A stretch of DNA of 63,347 bases, from NCBI GenBank assembly GCA_937925925.1, contig CALANA010000074.1:1-63347 (forward strand). The letters are read 5' to 3'. Shown one piece after another: positions 34,506 to 44,303 of this stretch. Each line of letters begins with the position of its first letter. Position 1 is the first letter of the stretch. A program made the position numbers and the translations under genes. Under the pieces are notes generated by a model. It searched no databases, was not told the origin of the DNA, and was given only the letters and a program-made list of their open reading frames with translations. This DNA comes from an uncultured Chloroflexales bacterium. Its GTDB lineage: Bacteria > Chloroflexota > Chloroflexia > Chloroflexales > Chloroflexaceae.

Positions 34506-37500
34506 ATGACAATGCAAAGTCAAGAAGAACGTGTCGATCTTTCCGAGATCCGCACCCGACTTGCCGGGGCTACTGGTCAGCAATACTGGCGTAGCCTGGA
34601 GGAAGTGGCCGAGACAAAGGAATTTCAGGAGTTTTTGCACCGTGAGTTTCCCAGCGGCGCGTCTGAGTGGGATAATTCGTTCAGTCGCCGCACATTCCTG
34701 AAAGTTATGGGGGCGTCTCTGGCGCTGGCGGGGTTGACGGCGTGTCGCTATCAACCGGTCGAACGCATTGCGCCCTATGTCAATGCGCCAGAGCAGATCG
34801 TGCCGGGGTTGCCACTCTTCTATACATCGGTCGCAACCTCGCGGGGCTATGCACAGGGAGTAGTAGTTGAGAGTCATACCGGGCGGCCTACCTTTATTAG
34901 TGGTAATCCTGAACATCCGGCCAGCCTGGGAGCCGTCGACGTTTTCACGCAGGCTGAGATCCTGACAATGTACGATCCTGAGCGTTCACGGCAGGTGTTG
35001 AACAACGGGGACAAAAGCAACTGGGACGCATTTGTGGCGGACATTACACCGCAACTGGCTGAGTTACGCCGGGCACGGGGAGCCGGTCTCCATATTTTAA
35101 CGCAGACGGTGACATCTCCGACGCTAGCGAGCCAGTTCCGGGCGCTGCAGTCAGCGTATCCCGAAGCACAGTGGCATCAATATGAGCCGGTTGGACGCGA
35201 TAATGTGCGTGCGGGTGCCCAACTTGCGTTTGGTGAATATGTTGATACGCTCTACCATTTTGATCAGGCGCAGGTTATCCTGGCTCTGGACAGCGATTTC
35301 TTGTTCGCAGTACCGGGCAATGTGCGCTATGCCCGCGATTTTAGCACTGGACGACGGGTACGCCGCGACAATCTCGAGTCGAATCGACTGTATGTCGTCG
35401 AAAGCACACCGTCGATTACCGGGGCCATCGCGGATCATCGTCAACCGCTCCGCGCCAGTGAGATCGAGCGTCTGACCCGCGTTGTGGCCCGGCGACTCGG
35501 CGTGAGTGGCGTGAGTGACACTGAACTACCACCTGGTATGCCCGCCGAGTGGCTGGAGGCACTGGTTGAAGATTTGCAGCAGCATCGCGGCACAAGCGTG
35601 GTGGTCGTTGGTGACAATCAGCCGCCAATTGTCCATGCGCTGGTGCATGCCATCAACCAGCAGTTGGATAATGTTGGGACTACCCTCAGTTACATCGATC
35701 CGGTTGAGGCTCATCCGGTCAACCAGCTTGAATCGCTCCAGGCCCTGACAACGGCGCTCCAGTCCGGCCAGGTGGGTATGCTGGTTATGTTCGGTGGTAA
35801 CCCGGTCTATGATGCGCCATCTGATCTGAATTTTGCCGATGCCCTGGCGCGTGTTGGTACCAGTGTGCATCTGAGCCTGTTTGTGGACGAAACCTCAGCC
35901 AGAAGTACCTGGCATATTCCAGCGGCACACTTCCTGGAGGCCTGGGGCGATGCACGTGCCTTTGATGGTACCGCGTCGGTTATTCAGCCACTGATTGAGC
36001 CACTGTATGGTGGCAAGTCGGCGCACGAACTCGTTGCAACCCTGATGGGTCAGATTGAGGTTAGTGGCTACGATATTGTACGCAACTTCTGGCGCAGTCG
36101 CGGGTTGGGTGGACGCGATTTTGATACCTTCTGGCACACTGCCCTGTCGAAAGGGGTGATTGAAGGTACCACAGCGGCACCGAAGCAAGTGACGTTACAG
36201 ATCGCTGAATTTCCTGATACGGTCACCGCTCTCCCCGCCGACGAACTGGAGATCTTGTTCCAGCCTGATCCTTCAGTCTGGGATGGGCGTTTTGCCAACA
36301 ATGGCTGGCTCCAGGAGTTACCCAAACCATTGACCAAGCTGACCTGGGATAATGCAGCACTGATTGGTGTTGCAACCGCTGAGCGCTTGCGCTTGCAGAA
36401 CGGTGATGTGGTTGAATTGCGTACCCAGGGTAGGACACTACGGGTTCCCGTGTGGATCGCGCCTGGCCATGTAGACGAGGCGGTAACGGTGTATCTGGGC
36501 TATGGACGTGAACGGGCCGGTGCCGTGGGTACGGGGCAGGGCGTGAATGTCTACCGCTTGCGTACCTCTGACAATCTGTGGATTACATCCGGGCAGTTGC
36601 GCCGCACTGCTTCACGGTATCAACTGGTGAGTACACAGGATCATTCGAGCATGGAGGGGCGTGAGATTGTCGTATCGGGTACACTGGCCCAGTTCCGCTC
36701 GAATCCTGAACATCCGCCGTTCTTCCACGGTGAACACGAGCATCTGTCACTTTATCCAGATTATCCCTATGATGGGCCACGCTCCTGGGGTATGGTCATT
36801 GATCTCAGCACGTGTATTGGCTGCAATGCCTGTGTGCTTGCCTGCCAGGCTGAAAATAACATTCCGGTGGTGGGCAAAGGTCAGGTTGCCAATGCACGTG
36901 AAATGCACTGGTTGCGCATTGATCGCTACTATAGTGGAGAACTGGACAATCCCAGGATTTATTTCCAACCGATGGCCTGTGTACATTGTGAGAAAGCACC
37001 GTGTGAGTTGGTATGCCCGGTAGCCGCGACGATTCACGATGACGAAGGCGTCAACAACATGGTGTACAACCGTTGTGTGGGGACGCGGTATTGCTCGAAT
37101 AACTGTCCCTACAAAGTGCGGCGGTTCAACTTTTTACAGTACACCGATCTCGAGTCAGAAACGCTTAAATTGCAACGCAACCCGAATGTGACGGTACGTA
37201 ATCGCGGTGTGATGGAGAAATGTACCTACTGTATTCAACGCATCAGTGCCGCACGGATCGAGGGTGAGAAAGCAAACCAGCCCGTTCTCAAGGATGGCGA
37301 TGTCATCACAGCCTGTCAGGCTGCGTGCCCCACGCAGGCGATTATCTTTGGTAATCTCAACAATGCGGACAGTGAGGTGAACAGACTCAAGGCCGAACCG
37401 CTGAATTATGGCGTACTGGAAGAGTTGAACACGCGCCCACGTACGACGTATCTGGCGCGCGTGACCAACCCGAACCCGTCAATTGAACCTGAAATGCCTG

Positions 37501-37586
37501 CTGACGGGCATCATGGCACAGAGACAATTCCCAACCCGGCGATTGAACATGAAATGCCTGCTGACGGGCATCATGGGACGGAGTAG
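34506..37586 (+). CDS. actB: Alternative complex III, molybdopterin-like/Fe-S fusion subunit ActB
   Basis: A 1026-aa fusion. A twin-arginine export signal follows an unusual 58-residue N-terminal extension (FSRRTFLKVMGASLALAGL, 59-77), ending in a Cys (80) that is a possible lipidation site. Residues about 80-700 resemble molybdopterin oxidoreductases, which in this complex carry no molybdenum. The last third holds ferredoxin-like clusters: CIGCNACVLAC, CVHCEKAPCELVCP, CVGTRYCSNNCP and CTYCIQR/CQAACP, consistent with three [4Fe-4S] and one [3Fe-4S]. The C-terminus has a tandem unit, EMPADGHHGTE twice, encoded by a near-perfect 63-base DNA duplication. Confidence 0.95.
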   Translation: MTMQSQEERVDLSEIRTRLAGATGQQYWRSLEEVAETKEFQEFLHREFPSGASEWDNSFSRRTFLKVMGASLALAGLTACRYQPVERIAPYVNAPEQIVPGLPLFYTSVATSRGYAQGVVVESHTGRPTFISGNPEHPASLGAVDVFTQAEILTMYDPERSRQVLNNGDKSNWDAFVADITPQLAELRRARGAGLHILTQTVTSPTLASQFRALQSAYPEAQWHQYEPVGRDNVRAGAQLAFGEYVDTLYHFDQAQVILALDSDFLFAVPGNVRYARDFSTGRRVRRDNLESNRLYVVESTPSITGAIADHRQPLRASEIERLTRVVARRLGVSGVSDTELPPGMPAEWLEALVEDLQQHRGTSVVVVGDNQPPIVHALVHAINQQLDNVGTTLSYIDPVEAHPVNQLESLQALTTALQSGQVGMLVMFGGNPVYDAPSDLNFADALARVGTSVHLSLFVDETSARSTWHIPAAHFLEAWGDARAFDGTASVIQPLIEPLYGGKSAHELVATLMGQIEVSGYDIVRNFWRSRGLGGRDFDTFWHTALSKGVIEGTTAAPKQVTLQIAEFPDTVTALPADELEILFQPDPSVWDGRFANNGWLQELPKPLTKLTWDNAALIGVATAERLRLQNGDVVELRTQGRTLRVPVWIAPGHVDEAVTVYLGYGRERAGAVGTGQGVNVYRLRTSDNLWITSGQLRRTASRYQLVSTQDHSSMEGREIVVSGTLAQFRSNPEHPPFFHGEHEHLSLYPDYPYDGPRSWGMVIDLSTCIGCNACVLACQAENNIPVVGKGQVANAREMHWLRIDRYYSGELDNPRIYFQPMACVHCEKAPCELVCPVAATIHDDEGVNNMVYNRCVGTRYCSNNCPYKVRRFNFLQYTDLESETLKLQRNPNVTVRNRGVMEKCTYCIQRISAARIEGEKANQPVLKDGDVITACQAACPTQAIIFGNLNNADSEVNRLKAEPLNYGVLEELNTRPRTTYLARVTNPNPSIEPEMPADGHHGTETIPNPAIEHEMPADGHHGTE

Positions 37587-37590
37587 TGCG

Positions 37591-39024
37591 ATGCAACGAT
37601 ATGAACAAATTGAGCCGATGGAACCGATTATCGGCCCTGGACAAACATATGCAACCATTACGGAGCGTATTAGTTCTATTCCACTGACGGATCTGCGGCA
37701 GACACCCAGAGGATGGCTAGTCGGCTTTGCGATTTCGTTTTCGTTCCTGATGCTGTTCTTGATATCCATCCTGTGGCTGTTTGCCCGTGGTACCGGCATC
37801 TGGGGCTTGAACATTCCGGTGGCGTGGGGCTTTGCGATTATCAACTTTGTGTGGTGGATCGGTATTGGTCACGCGGGAACGCTGATTTCAGCCGTGTTGT
37901 TGCTCTTCCAGCAGAGCTGGCGCAATTCCATTAATCGTTTTGCCGAGGCCATGACCCTGTTTGCGGTGGCCTGTGCCGGTCTGTTCCCTATCCTCCATCT
38001 CGGTCGTCCCTGGCTGTTCTACTGGTTAATTCCCTATCCCAATACGCTGGGTATGTGGCCGCAGTTTCGTAGCCCGCTCGCCTGGGACGTTTTTGCCATT
38101 TCAACCTATGCCACCGTGTCGCTGCTGTTCTGGTTGGTCGGTCTTATTCCCGACTTTGCGATCTTGCGCGATCGTGCGGCGGGCAAGCTGCAACGGCAGA
38201 TCTTTGGCCTGCTGTCTCTGGGATGGCGTAGCTCGTCACGCCACTGGCACCGCTATGAGATGGCCTATCTCATCCTGGCGGCCCTATCGACCCCCCTGGT
38301 CGTTTCTGTCCATAGTATCGTTAGCCTCGACTTTGCCGTCTCGCAACTGCCTGGCTGGCATGTGACGATTTTCCCACCCTACTTTGTGGCCGGTGCGGTG
38401 TTCTCTGGCTTTGCGATGGTGCTGACACTGACAATCCCGATCCGCAAGTGGTATAACCTGGAAGACTTTATTACCATGAAGCACCTGGACAATATGGCCA
38501 AGGTGATGCTCGTCACTGGATCAATCGTCTTCTATGGCTATTTAATGGAGTTGTTCTACGGCTGGTATAGTGCCAGTGCCTTTGAGCAATTTATGGTGCT
38601 GAACCGCATGATCGGCCCCTATGCACCGTTCTTCTGGGCATTGATCGTGTGTAATGGCATCATTCCACAGTTGCTGTGGTTCAAGTTCTTCCGGCAAAAC
38701 ATCCCGTTCCTGTTTGTGTTCTCGATCATTGTGAATATCGGTATGTGGCTCGAACGGTTTGTGATTGTGGTCATTAGCTTGCATCGGGAATTTTTGCCTT
38801 CATCGTGGGATATGTACACGCCTACCTTCTGGGACTGGTCTTTGTATATTGGATCGTTTGGGCTGTTCTTCACGCTGCTGTTCCTGTTCATTCGCTTCCT
38901 GCCGATGATCAATATCTTTGAAATGAGTATGTTGCAGTTCTCTGAAAATGAGAAGGCGCATGGGCGTGAAGCACGGCGGGTTCAGCTAGCTGGGGATACG
39001 CCTGAGCCAGCCGAGATGGCCTAG
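37591..39024 (+). CDS. actC: Alternative complex III, NrfD-like membrane subunit ActC
   Basis: A 477-aa polytopic protein of the NrfD/PsrC family with about ten membrane helices (for example GWLVGFAISFSFLMLFLISI, and GIGHAGTLISAVLLLFQQSW with the conserved His). It forms one of the two quinol-site subunits. The ATG at 37591 has GGAG seven bases before it; an in-frame open stretch back to 37483 overlaps the actB C-terminal repeat and is not used. Confidence 0.94.
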   Translation: MQRYEQIEPMEPIIGPGQTYATITERISSIPLTDLRQTPRGWLVGFAISFSFLMLFLISILWLFARGTGIWGLNIPVAWGFAIINFVWWIGIGHAGTLISAVLLLFQQSWRNSINRFAEAMTLFAVACAGLFPILHLGRPWLFYWLIPYPNTLGMWPQFRSPLAWDVFAISTYATVSLLFWLVGLIPDFAILRDRAAGKLQRQIFGLLSLGWRSSSRHWHRYEMAYLILAALSTPLVVSVHSIVSLDFAVSQLPGWHVTIFPPYFVAGAVFSGFAMVLTLTIPIRKWYNLEDFITMKHLDNMAKVMLVTGSIVFYGYLMELFYGWYSASAFEQFMVLNRMIGPYAPFFWALIVCNGIIPQLLWFKFFRQNIPFLFVFSIIVNIGMWLERFVIVVISLHREFLPSSWDMYTPTFWDWSLYIGSFGLFFTLLFLFIRFLPMINIFEMSMLQFSENEKAHGREARRVQLAGDTPEPAEMA

Positions 39025-39121
39025 AAAGTGCCGAGGTGTGGATGTCAAAGCACGATTTCGTGCTACACCAGACGACTCAGGGTATTGACCTTCTATCTAG
39101 AAAGCACCGAGGTGTGATGTT

Positions 39122-39664
39122 ATGACAAGGCCTGCGATTTACGGCCTGATGGCTGAGTTTGATAGTGCGGAGGCCATAACGAAGGCGGCGCATCGCGCTC
39201 ACGAGGAAGGGTACCATGATATGGATGCCTACACGCCCTTCCCGATTGAAGAAGTGATTGAGGCCGTTAGTCCAAGGAATACCGGTGTTCCGTTCTTTGT
39301 ATTGATCGGTGGCGTGCTGGGGGCTTCGGGCGGGTTCTTTATGCAAATGTATGCAATGACCATCGATTACCCTCTCAACATTGGTGGTAGACCACCCAAC
39401 ATTACTGGATGGCCCTCGTTTATCCCGATTACGTTTGAATCGGGAATCTTGCTGGCAGCGTTTGCGGCCGTTATTAGCTTGATTGCGCTGAATGGGTTGC
39501 CTATGCCCTATCATCCGGTGTTCAATGTCCCTGGCTTTGAACGGGCATCACAGGATCGCTTCTTCCTGTGCATTGAGGCCACCGACACCAAGTTTGATCG
39601 CCGCCGAACACGTGAGTTTTTACAGAGCCTGCAACCCAGGCAGATCACTGAGGTTGAGCCATGA
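39122..39664 (+). CDS. actD: Alternative complex III, subunit ActD (DUF3341)
   Basis: A 180-aa protein. N-terminal soluble domain (IYGLMAEFDSAEAITKAAHR; MDAYTPFPIEEV) as in DUF3341, then two membrane helices (VPFFVLIGGVLGASGGFFMQ and ESGILLAAFAAVISLIAL). Structural subunit of the complex. The stop overlaps the actE start (ATGA). The 97-base gap to actC carries two near copies of AAAG[TC][GA]CCGAGGTGTG, the second serving as ribosome-binding site. Confidence 0.92.
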   Translation: MTRPAIYGLMAEFDSAEAITKAAHRAHEEGYHDMDAYTPFPIEEVIEAVSPRNTGVPFFVLIGGVLGASGGFFMQMYAMTIDYPLNIGGRPPNITGWPSFIPITFESGILLAAFAAVISLIALNGLPMPYHPVFNVPGFERASQDRFFLCIEATDTKFDRRRTREFLQSLQPRQITEVEP

Positions 39665-40287
39665 GAGCAAGAACGATGGATACACAAAATCAGCGACGGT
39701 TCTCGTTCATGACCAGGGTGCTGCGATTGGGGTGGATACCGCTCTTGCTCATCTTTGTAGCAGCTTGCCACCAGGATATGTATGATCAGCCCAAGTATAA
39801 ACCGCTGGCGCCCAGTACATTTTTTGAAGATGGACGCTCCGCACGACCAGTCGTACCCAATACCGTTGCGGTGGGCCAGGTGCAACGTGACGAGTATTTT
39901 CTCACCGGGCAGATCGATGGGCAACCCGGCGATGTGTTCCCCATGCCTGTCACCGCCGAGGTGATGGAACGTGGGCGAGAACGGTATAACATCAATTGCG
40001 TACCGTGCCATGGATTGTCAGGCTATGGCAATGGGATGGTCTGGCGTCGTGGTGGTATAACACCAGCTAATTTCCATACCGATCGCCTGCGGAATTCGCC
40101 CGAAGGACACTTTTTTGATGTTATTACCAATGGATATCGCTATATGTATCCCTATGGGGATAAGGTTACGGCTGAAGATCGCTGGGCAATTATTGCTTAT
40201 ATTCGGGCGCTCCAATTAAGCCAGAATGCAACGATTGATGATGTTGCACCCGATCAGCGAATCTTGTTGCAGGGAATGAACCAATGA
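39661..40287 (+). CDS. actE: Alternative complex III, monoheme cytochrome c lipoprotein ActE
   Basis: A 208-aa protein. A signal segment ends in the lipobox VAAC (Cys36), so the mature protein is lipid-anchored in the periplasm. One heme site, CVPCH at 113-117, sits in RYNINCVPCHGLSGYG; the distal Met is probably in YRYMYPYGD. It is the likely electron exit of the complex. It overlaps actD and actF by ATGA at both ends. Confidence 0.94.
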   Translation: MRARTMDTQNQRRFSFMTRVLRLGWIPLLLIFVAACHQDMYDQPKYKPLAPSTFFEDGRSARPVVPNTVAVGQVQRDEYFLTGQIDGQPGDVFPMPVTAEVMERGRERYNINCVPCHGLSGYGNGMVWRRGGITPANFHTDRLRNSPEGHFFDVITNGYRYMYPYGDKVTAEDRWAIIAYIRALQLSQNATIDDVAPDQRILLQGMNQ

Positions 40288-41471
40288 ACCAGACAATAAA
40301 GAGTCCCCAACTAAATCTCGTTCAACTGGTAGCACTGGGCGTTGGTGTGGTTGGTCTGGTGCTGGCAGCAGCTGGCGCAGCGATCAATCAGGAGCAGTTC
40401 TATCAGTCGTATCTCTTTGGCTACATGTTTGTGCTGGCGTTTGCCCTGGGTAGTCTGGCGTTTATGATGATCCATCACTTAAGTGGTGGTGCATGGGGTC
40501 TGGCCATTCGGCGCATGCTTGAATCGGCAACCTTGACCATGCCATTTATGGCGCTGCTGTTTATTCCGATTGGCCTGACCGTCTTTGGCGATCTGGCAAC
40601 GCAGCATTATTTGTATGAGTGGGCCGATCCTGCCGTTGTTGCGCAGGATCCGATACTCCAGGCCAAGCAGGTTTATCTCAATCCAAACTTCTTTATTATT
40701 CGGGCGATCATCTACTTCACCATCTGGATTAGCTGGTCATTGTTGATCTGCAAGTGGTCTTCCGATCAGGATCGTACGGGTGATCTGGGTGCGGCGCGTT
40801 GGATGCGCCGGTTCAGCGGGCCTGGTCTGGTGCTGTATGTGTTAACGATGACCTTTGCGGTGACTGACTGGATTATGTCGTTGAGTCCGACCTGGTTCTC
40901 ATCGATCTTTGGCGTGATTTTTATGGTCGGGCAGGGTCTGTCCACCCTGGCGCTGATGGTCATCTTGCTAGCGCTGCTGGCACATCGGGAGCCATTAGCC
41001 AGTTTTGTGCAAACCAAGCACATTCACGACATTGGCAAGTTGCTCTTCGGGTTTGTCATCCTGTGGGCCTATGTGTCGTTTGCCCAGTATGTCATCCAGT
41101 GGTCAGGCGATCTGGCCGAAGAGACGCCATGGTATCTGGTGCGGAGTTCCGGTGGATGGCAGGTCATTGTGTGGGCCTTAATGCTGTTTCACTTCTTTGT
41201 TCCTTTCTTTATTCTATTGTCCCGGCGCTTAAAGCGCAATGTTCAGTCCCTCATGATTGTCGCGCTCTTCCTGATCGTGATGCGCCTGGTCGATCTGTTC
41301 TGGATTATTGTGCCGGAATTTGAAACCGGTTTTAGCTGGCTGTATCTGGTCATGCCGCTTGGGATGGGTGGCCTCTGGCTAGCACTCTTTCTAGGGATTT
41401 TGAAGCGCCGACCGATCCTGCCAGTCAATGATCCTAACTTTGAGGAGGCATTCCTACATCATGGGCATTAA
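40284..41471 (+). CDS. actF: Alternative complex III, NrfD-like membrane subunit ActF
   Basis: A 395-aa protein with about ten membrane helices, a shorter paralogue of ActC and the second NrfD-like membrane subunit of the complex. Helices such as VALGVGVVGLVLAAAGAAI and WRVIIW-type aromatic segments are visible, with a short C-terminal tail ending EEAFLHHGH. The start overlaps actE (ATGA) and the end overlaps actG by 11 bases. Confidence 0.93.
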   Translation: MNQTIKSPQLNLVQLVALGVGVVGLVLAAAGAAINQEQFYQSYLFGYMFVLAFALGSLAFMMIHHLSGGAWGLAIRRMLESATLTMPFMALLFIPIGLTVFGDLATQHYLYEWADPAVVAQDPILQAKQVYLNPNFFIIRAIIYFTIWISWSLLICKWSSDQDRTGDLGAARWMRRFSGPGLVLYVLTMTFAVTDWIMSLSPTWFSSIFGVIFMVGQGLSTLALMVILLALLAHREPLASFVQTKHIHDIGKLLFGFVILWAYVSFAQYVIQWSGDLAEETPWYLVRSSGGWQVIVWALMLFHFFVPFFILLSRRLKRNVQSLMIVALFLIVMRLVDLFWIIVPEFETGFSWLYLVMPLGMGGLWLALFLGILKRRPILPVNDPNFEEAFLHHGH

Positions 41472-41802
41472 TCAAACAGTATATCCAACCCGTAAGAAAA
41501 TGAGCGTAGCGGTGATGCTTATGGCGACGGCGCTGGTCGTATTTGTCGCCTTGAGTGTGTTGATTGTGGTGATGGGCAAGTTGCCGACTCGTCCAGTGTT
41601 GACGCAGGTGGGGTCTGCACAGGAGTGGCGTACCCTGCGTGCAGAACAACAGGAGTTGCTTGGTTCTTATGGCTGGATCGACGAAGAAAATAGCGTCGTC
41701 CATATTCCGGTGGAGCGTGCGATGAGCTTGCTCGTTGAACGTGGGTTGCCGGTTCGGCCAGGTGTTGAATCAGACACGATGGAGTCACCAACGGTGAATT
41801 GA
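41461..41802 (+). CDS. actG: Alternative complex III, small subunit ActG
   Basis: A 113-aa protein with one membrane helix (about 16-37, VAVMLMATALVVFVALSVLI) and a small periplasmic domain with the SYGWIDEENSVVHIPVERAM motif also found in cytochrome-oxidase assembly-linked proteins. Last gene of the operon; GAGGAGG lies upstream inside actF. No cytochrome oxidase genes follow, which fits the photosynthetic rather than the respiratory form of the complex. Confidence 0.88.
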   Translation: MGINQTVYPTRKKMSVAVMLMATALVVFVALSVLIVVMGKLPTRPVLTQVGSAQEWRTLRAEQQELLGSYGWIDEENSVVHIPVERAMSLLVERGLPVRPGVESDTMESPTVN

Positions 41803-42015
41803 CCGGACATATACATATGGGACGTACGCGGTTACTTGAAGCTCACATTCCTTCGACTACGCTCAGAGCTTGCCCTGAGCGCAGTCGAACGGGACAAGCT
41901 TTTTCGCCGTAGGCGAAAATTTGGGGTAAAAAACAGGAAACGTACCGCTCTGCCGCAGGCGAAACCCATGGGATGATGGACGACTGCGTAAGTCCTAACA
42001 TCCATTGTGTAGCTT
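41803..42015. repeat. Composite interspersed repeat after the act operon
   Basis: Contains the REP-like module TTCGACTACGCTCAGAGC/GAGCGCAGTCGAA (about 41853-41891), a TTTTCGCCGTAGGCGAAAAT hairpin, and the module CCGCTCTGCCGCAGGCGAAA followed by CCCATGGGATGATGGACGAC. The same modules recur at 13930, 48730 and 56560-56940. Confidence 0.65.
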
Positions 42016-42058
42016 CCAAGGGCCACTTGAAACGATCAAGTGGCCCTTGGTCATTTCG
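42016..42058 (+). terminator. Terminator-like hairpin downstream of actG
   Basis: Perfect 15-base stem CCAAGGGCCACTTGA, loop AACGA, then TCATTTCGTC. The T-run is weak, so it may also be a repeat hairpin. Confidence 0.5.
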
Positions 42059-42370
42059 TCAGCCGGGGGCAGCGTTCCAGAGGATAGATTGGCGATTGTC
42101 TGCAAAGTTATCACAGTGCGTGCTATGAGGAAGTGGTACATTGGATGCTATGCGAGAGCATCGTGACCAGAAGACGGACATTCCGTCAGGTAAGCACCTG
42201 ACGTGCATAATGTCGGTAGCTTGCTGAATTGTTATGCAATGGTAATGATCATACGTTACAATAAAGAATAGCACGGGACAGGTTCCCTTACTCAAACACT
42301 GACCATTCCATGGGCCAGGTGCTAACTCACGTTTCATCTTAAAAAGACGCTGTGCGCAAGGGAAGGTTCT

Positions 42371-44302
42371 ATGCTTGCTCCCAATACCATATTGCAAGAA
42401 CGCTATCTTATTCTCCGTCCAGTCGGCAAAGGCGGCATGGGGGCTGTCTATCAGGCGACCGATATGCGCTTAAATTGCACGGTGGCCTTAAAAGAAATGT
42501 TATTAACCGATAGTGCCATGCGCAAGGCATTTGAGCGCGAGGCGCAGTTGCTTGCCCGATTGCGACACCCGACGTTGCCCCGCGTCAGCGATCATTTCTG
42601 GGAGGGCAATGGGCAGTTTCTGGTGATGGAGTTTATTCCCGGTGAAGATCTGGCCGAACTGCTGATGCGCAACGGTGGACAGTTTCCCGCTGAGGATGTG
42701 CTGATGTGGGGGTTGCGCTGGGCCGATCAGTTACTCGATGCCCTGGATTATTTGCATACCCAGAGTATACCAGTTATTCACCAGGATATTAAGCCCCACA
42801 ATTTGAAACTTACGGCACGTGGCGATATTATTTTGCTTGATTTTGGGTTGGCGCGCAATGCTTCGGCCCAGATATCGACCATTACCGCCTACTCGAATAT
42901 GACTGTGGGAGGTTTCACGCCCAACTATGCTCCCCTGGAACAGATTCGTGGCGCAAAGCCTGATCCGCGTAGTGATCTGTATTCGCTGGCGGCGACGCTC
43001 TATCATATTTTGACGGGGGTGCGCCCGCCTGACGCAGTGACACGGGCGGCGGCATTGTTGAACAATACGCCCGATCCATTGCGCCTGGCGAACACCCTGA
43101 ATGCCCAGATCCCAACCGTGGTTGCCAATGTGCTACACACAGCACTGGCGTTGAATCTTGATGAACGGCCGGAGTCTGCGGCGGCAATGCGTGCTGCGCT
43201 TCATGCCAGCGATATTGCCAGGAGTAGTCAGCGCTTGCCAACCCTTGATAAAAACCACCACCCCACAGCGACCAGCATCATATTCCGGCCATCGAATGGG
43301 ACACATCCCACCGATCCGCTGTTGAAGTCAGCCGTGGGTGCATCCGTAACCAGTCGTGCGAGCCTGCTTGATCTGGTACCAGAATCGGATCAAGGACAAC
43401 CTCGGCCAGTAATGGCCCTAACCGGAACGCTGCTACGCACGATACCAACGGGCAGTCAATTGCTCTCACTGGCGTTTAGCCCGGATGGACAACTGCTGGC
43501 TGCTGGTGGCGAAGATCATACGATCGGCTTATGGCAATTCCGTACTGGCGATCTGTTGCGCACGCTGGAAGGACATACCAGTCGTATTCGCAGTGTCAGC
43601 TTTAGTCCTGATGGATACTTTCTGGCAGCAGGTGGTGAAGATAAAACGGTGCGGCTGTGGCATGTGGAGCGTGGTAAGTTGATTTATACGCAATCTATGT
43701 TTAACTCGCATGCGGAGTGCCTGGCATTCAGCCCTGATGGACGATTATTGGCGTCTGGAGGGTGGGGCGGTGTGATTGATTTGTGGCAGGTGACAGAGGG
43801 ATATTTGCATAAAGTGGCCTCGCTGCCCACAGGATTTGTGCATAGTATTGCCTTTAGTCCCGACGGGCAAACACTGGCTGCCGGTTGCTATGATGGAACG
43901 ATCCGTTTATGGAATGTGTCCGAACGATGCCTGGTGCGGACGTTAGAAGGCTATCCTAACTTTGTGCATAGTGTGACGTTTAGCCCCGATGGACAACGCC
44001 TGGCGGCGGGGGGTGGTAGTCCGACCATTCTGATCTGGCGGATGCGCGATGGTCGTTTACTCGATACGCTAGAAGGGCATACAAACTTTGTGCATAGCGT
44101 CGCGTTCAGTCGTGATGGTCAGTTGTTGGCATCGGGCAGTGAGGACAAGACGGTGCGGTTATGGCGCGTGAGCGATGGCAGCCTGTTGCACGTGCTGTAT
44201 GAGCATACCAGTGGGGTTATGACGGTTGCTTTTGGGCCTGATGGACAAACGCTGGCATCAGGGAGCCGCGATACCAAGTTGCGGTTGTGGCAGGTAGCGT
44301 GA
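42371..44302 (+). CDS. Serine/threonine protein kinase with C-terminal WD40 propeller
   Basis: A 643-aa protein. Kinase domain at about 10-275: GKGGMGAVYQA loop, VALKEML lysine, HQDIKPHN catalytic loop (Gln replaces the Arg of HRD), DFGLA, and APLEQIRG. A linker of about 80 residues follows, then seven WD40 repeats (about 355-643), each with a core like LAFSPDGQLLAAGGEDHTIGLW. No membrane helix is seen, so it is cytoplasmic. WD40 propellers recruit substrates or scaffold complexes. GGGAAGG precedes the ATG. Its target is unknown; the neighbouring genes give no clue. Confidence 0.93.
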   Translation: MLAPNTILQERYLILRPVGKGGMGAVYQATDMRLNCTVALKEMLLTDSAMRKAFEREAQLLARLRHPTLPRVSDHFWEGNGQFLVMEFIPGEDLAELLMRNGGQFPAEDVLMWGLRWADQLLDALDYLHTQSIPVIHQDIKPHNLKLTARGDIILLDFGLARNASAQISTITAYSNMTVGGFTPNYAPLEQIRGAKPDPRSDLYSLAATLYHILTGVRPPDAVTRAAALLNNTPDPLRLANTLNAQIPTVVANVLHTALALNLDERPESAAAMRAALHASDIARSSQRLPTLDKNHHPTATSIIFRPSNGTHPTDPLLKSAVGASVTSRASLLDLVPESDQGQPRPVMALTGTLLRTIPTGSQLLSLAFSPDGQLLAAGGEDHTIGLWQFRTGDLLRTLEGHTSRIRSVSFSPDGYFLAAGGEDKTVRLWHVERGKLIYTQSMFNSHAECLAFSPDGRLLASGGWGGVIDLWQVTEGYLHKVASLPTGFVHSIAFSPDGQTLAAGCYDGTIRLWNVSERCLVRTLEGYPNFVHSVTFSPDGQRLAAGGGSPTILIWRMRDGRLLDTLEGHTNFVHSVAFSRDGQLLASGSEDKTVRLWRVSDGSLLHVLYEHTSGVMTVAFGPDGQTLASGSRDTKLRLWQVA

Positions 44303-44303
44303 C

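Noticed and set aside
33804-34916. 370-codon open frame on the minus strand across actA and the start of actB
   Set aside because: The plus strand encodes ActA with five heme motifs and the Tat signal of ActB; the opposite frame has no recognisable domain and is a codon-usage shadow.
34506-37586. Functional molybdopterin oxidoreductase
   Set aside because: The order of act genes and the fused Fe-S region identify ActB, whose molybdopterin-like domain is known to lack the cofactor.
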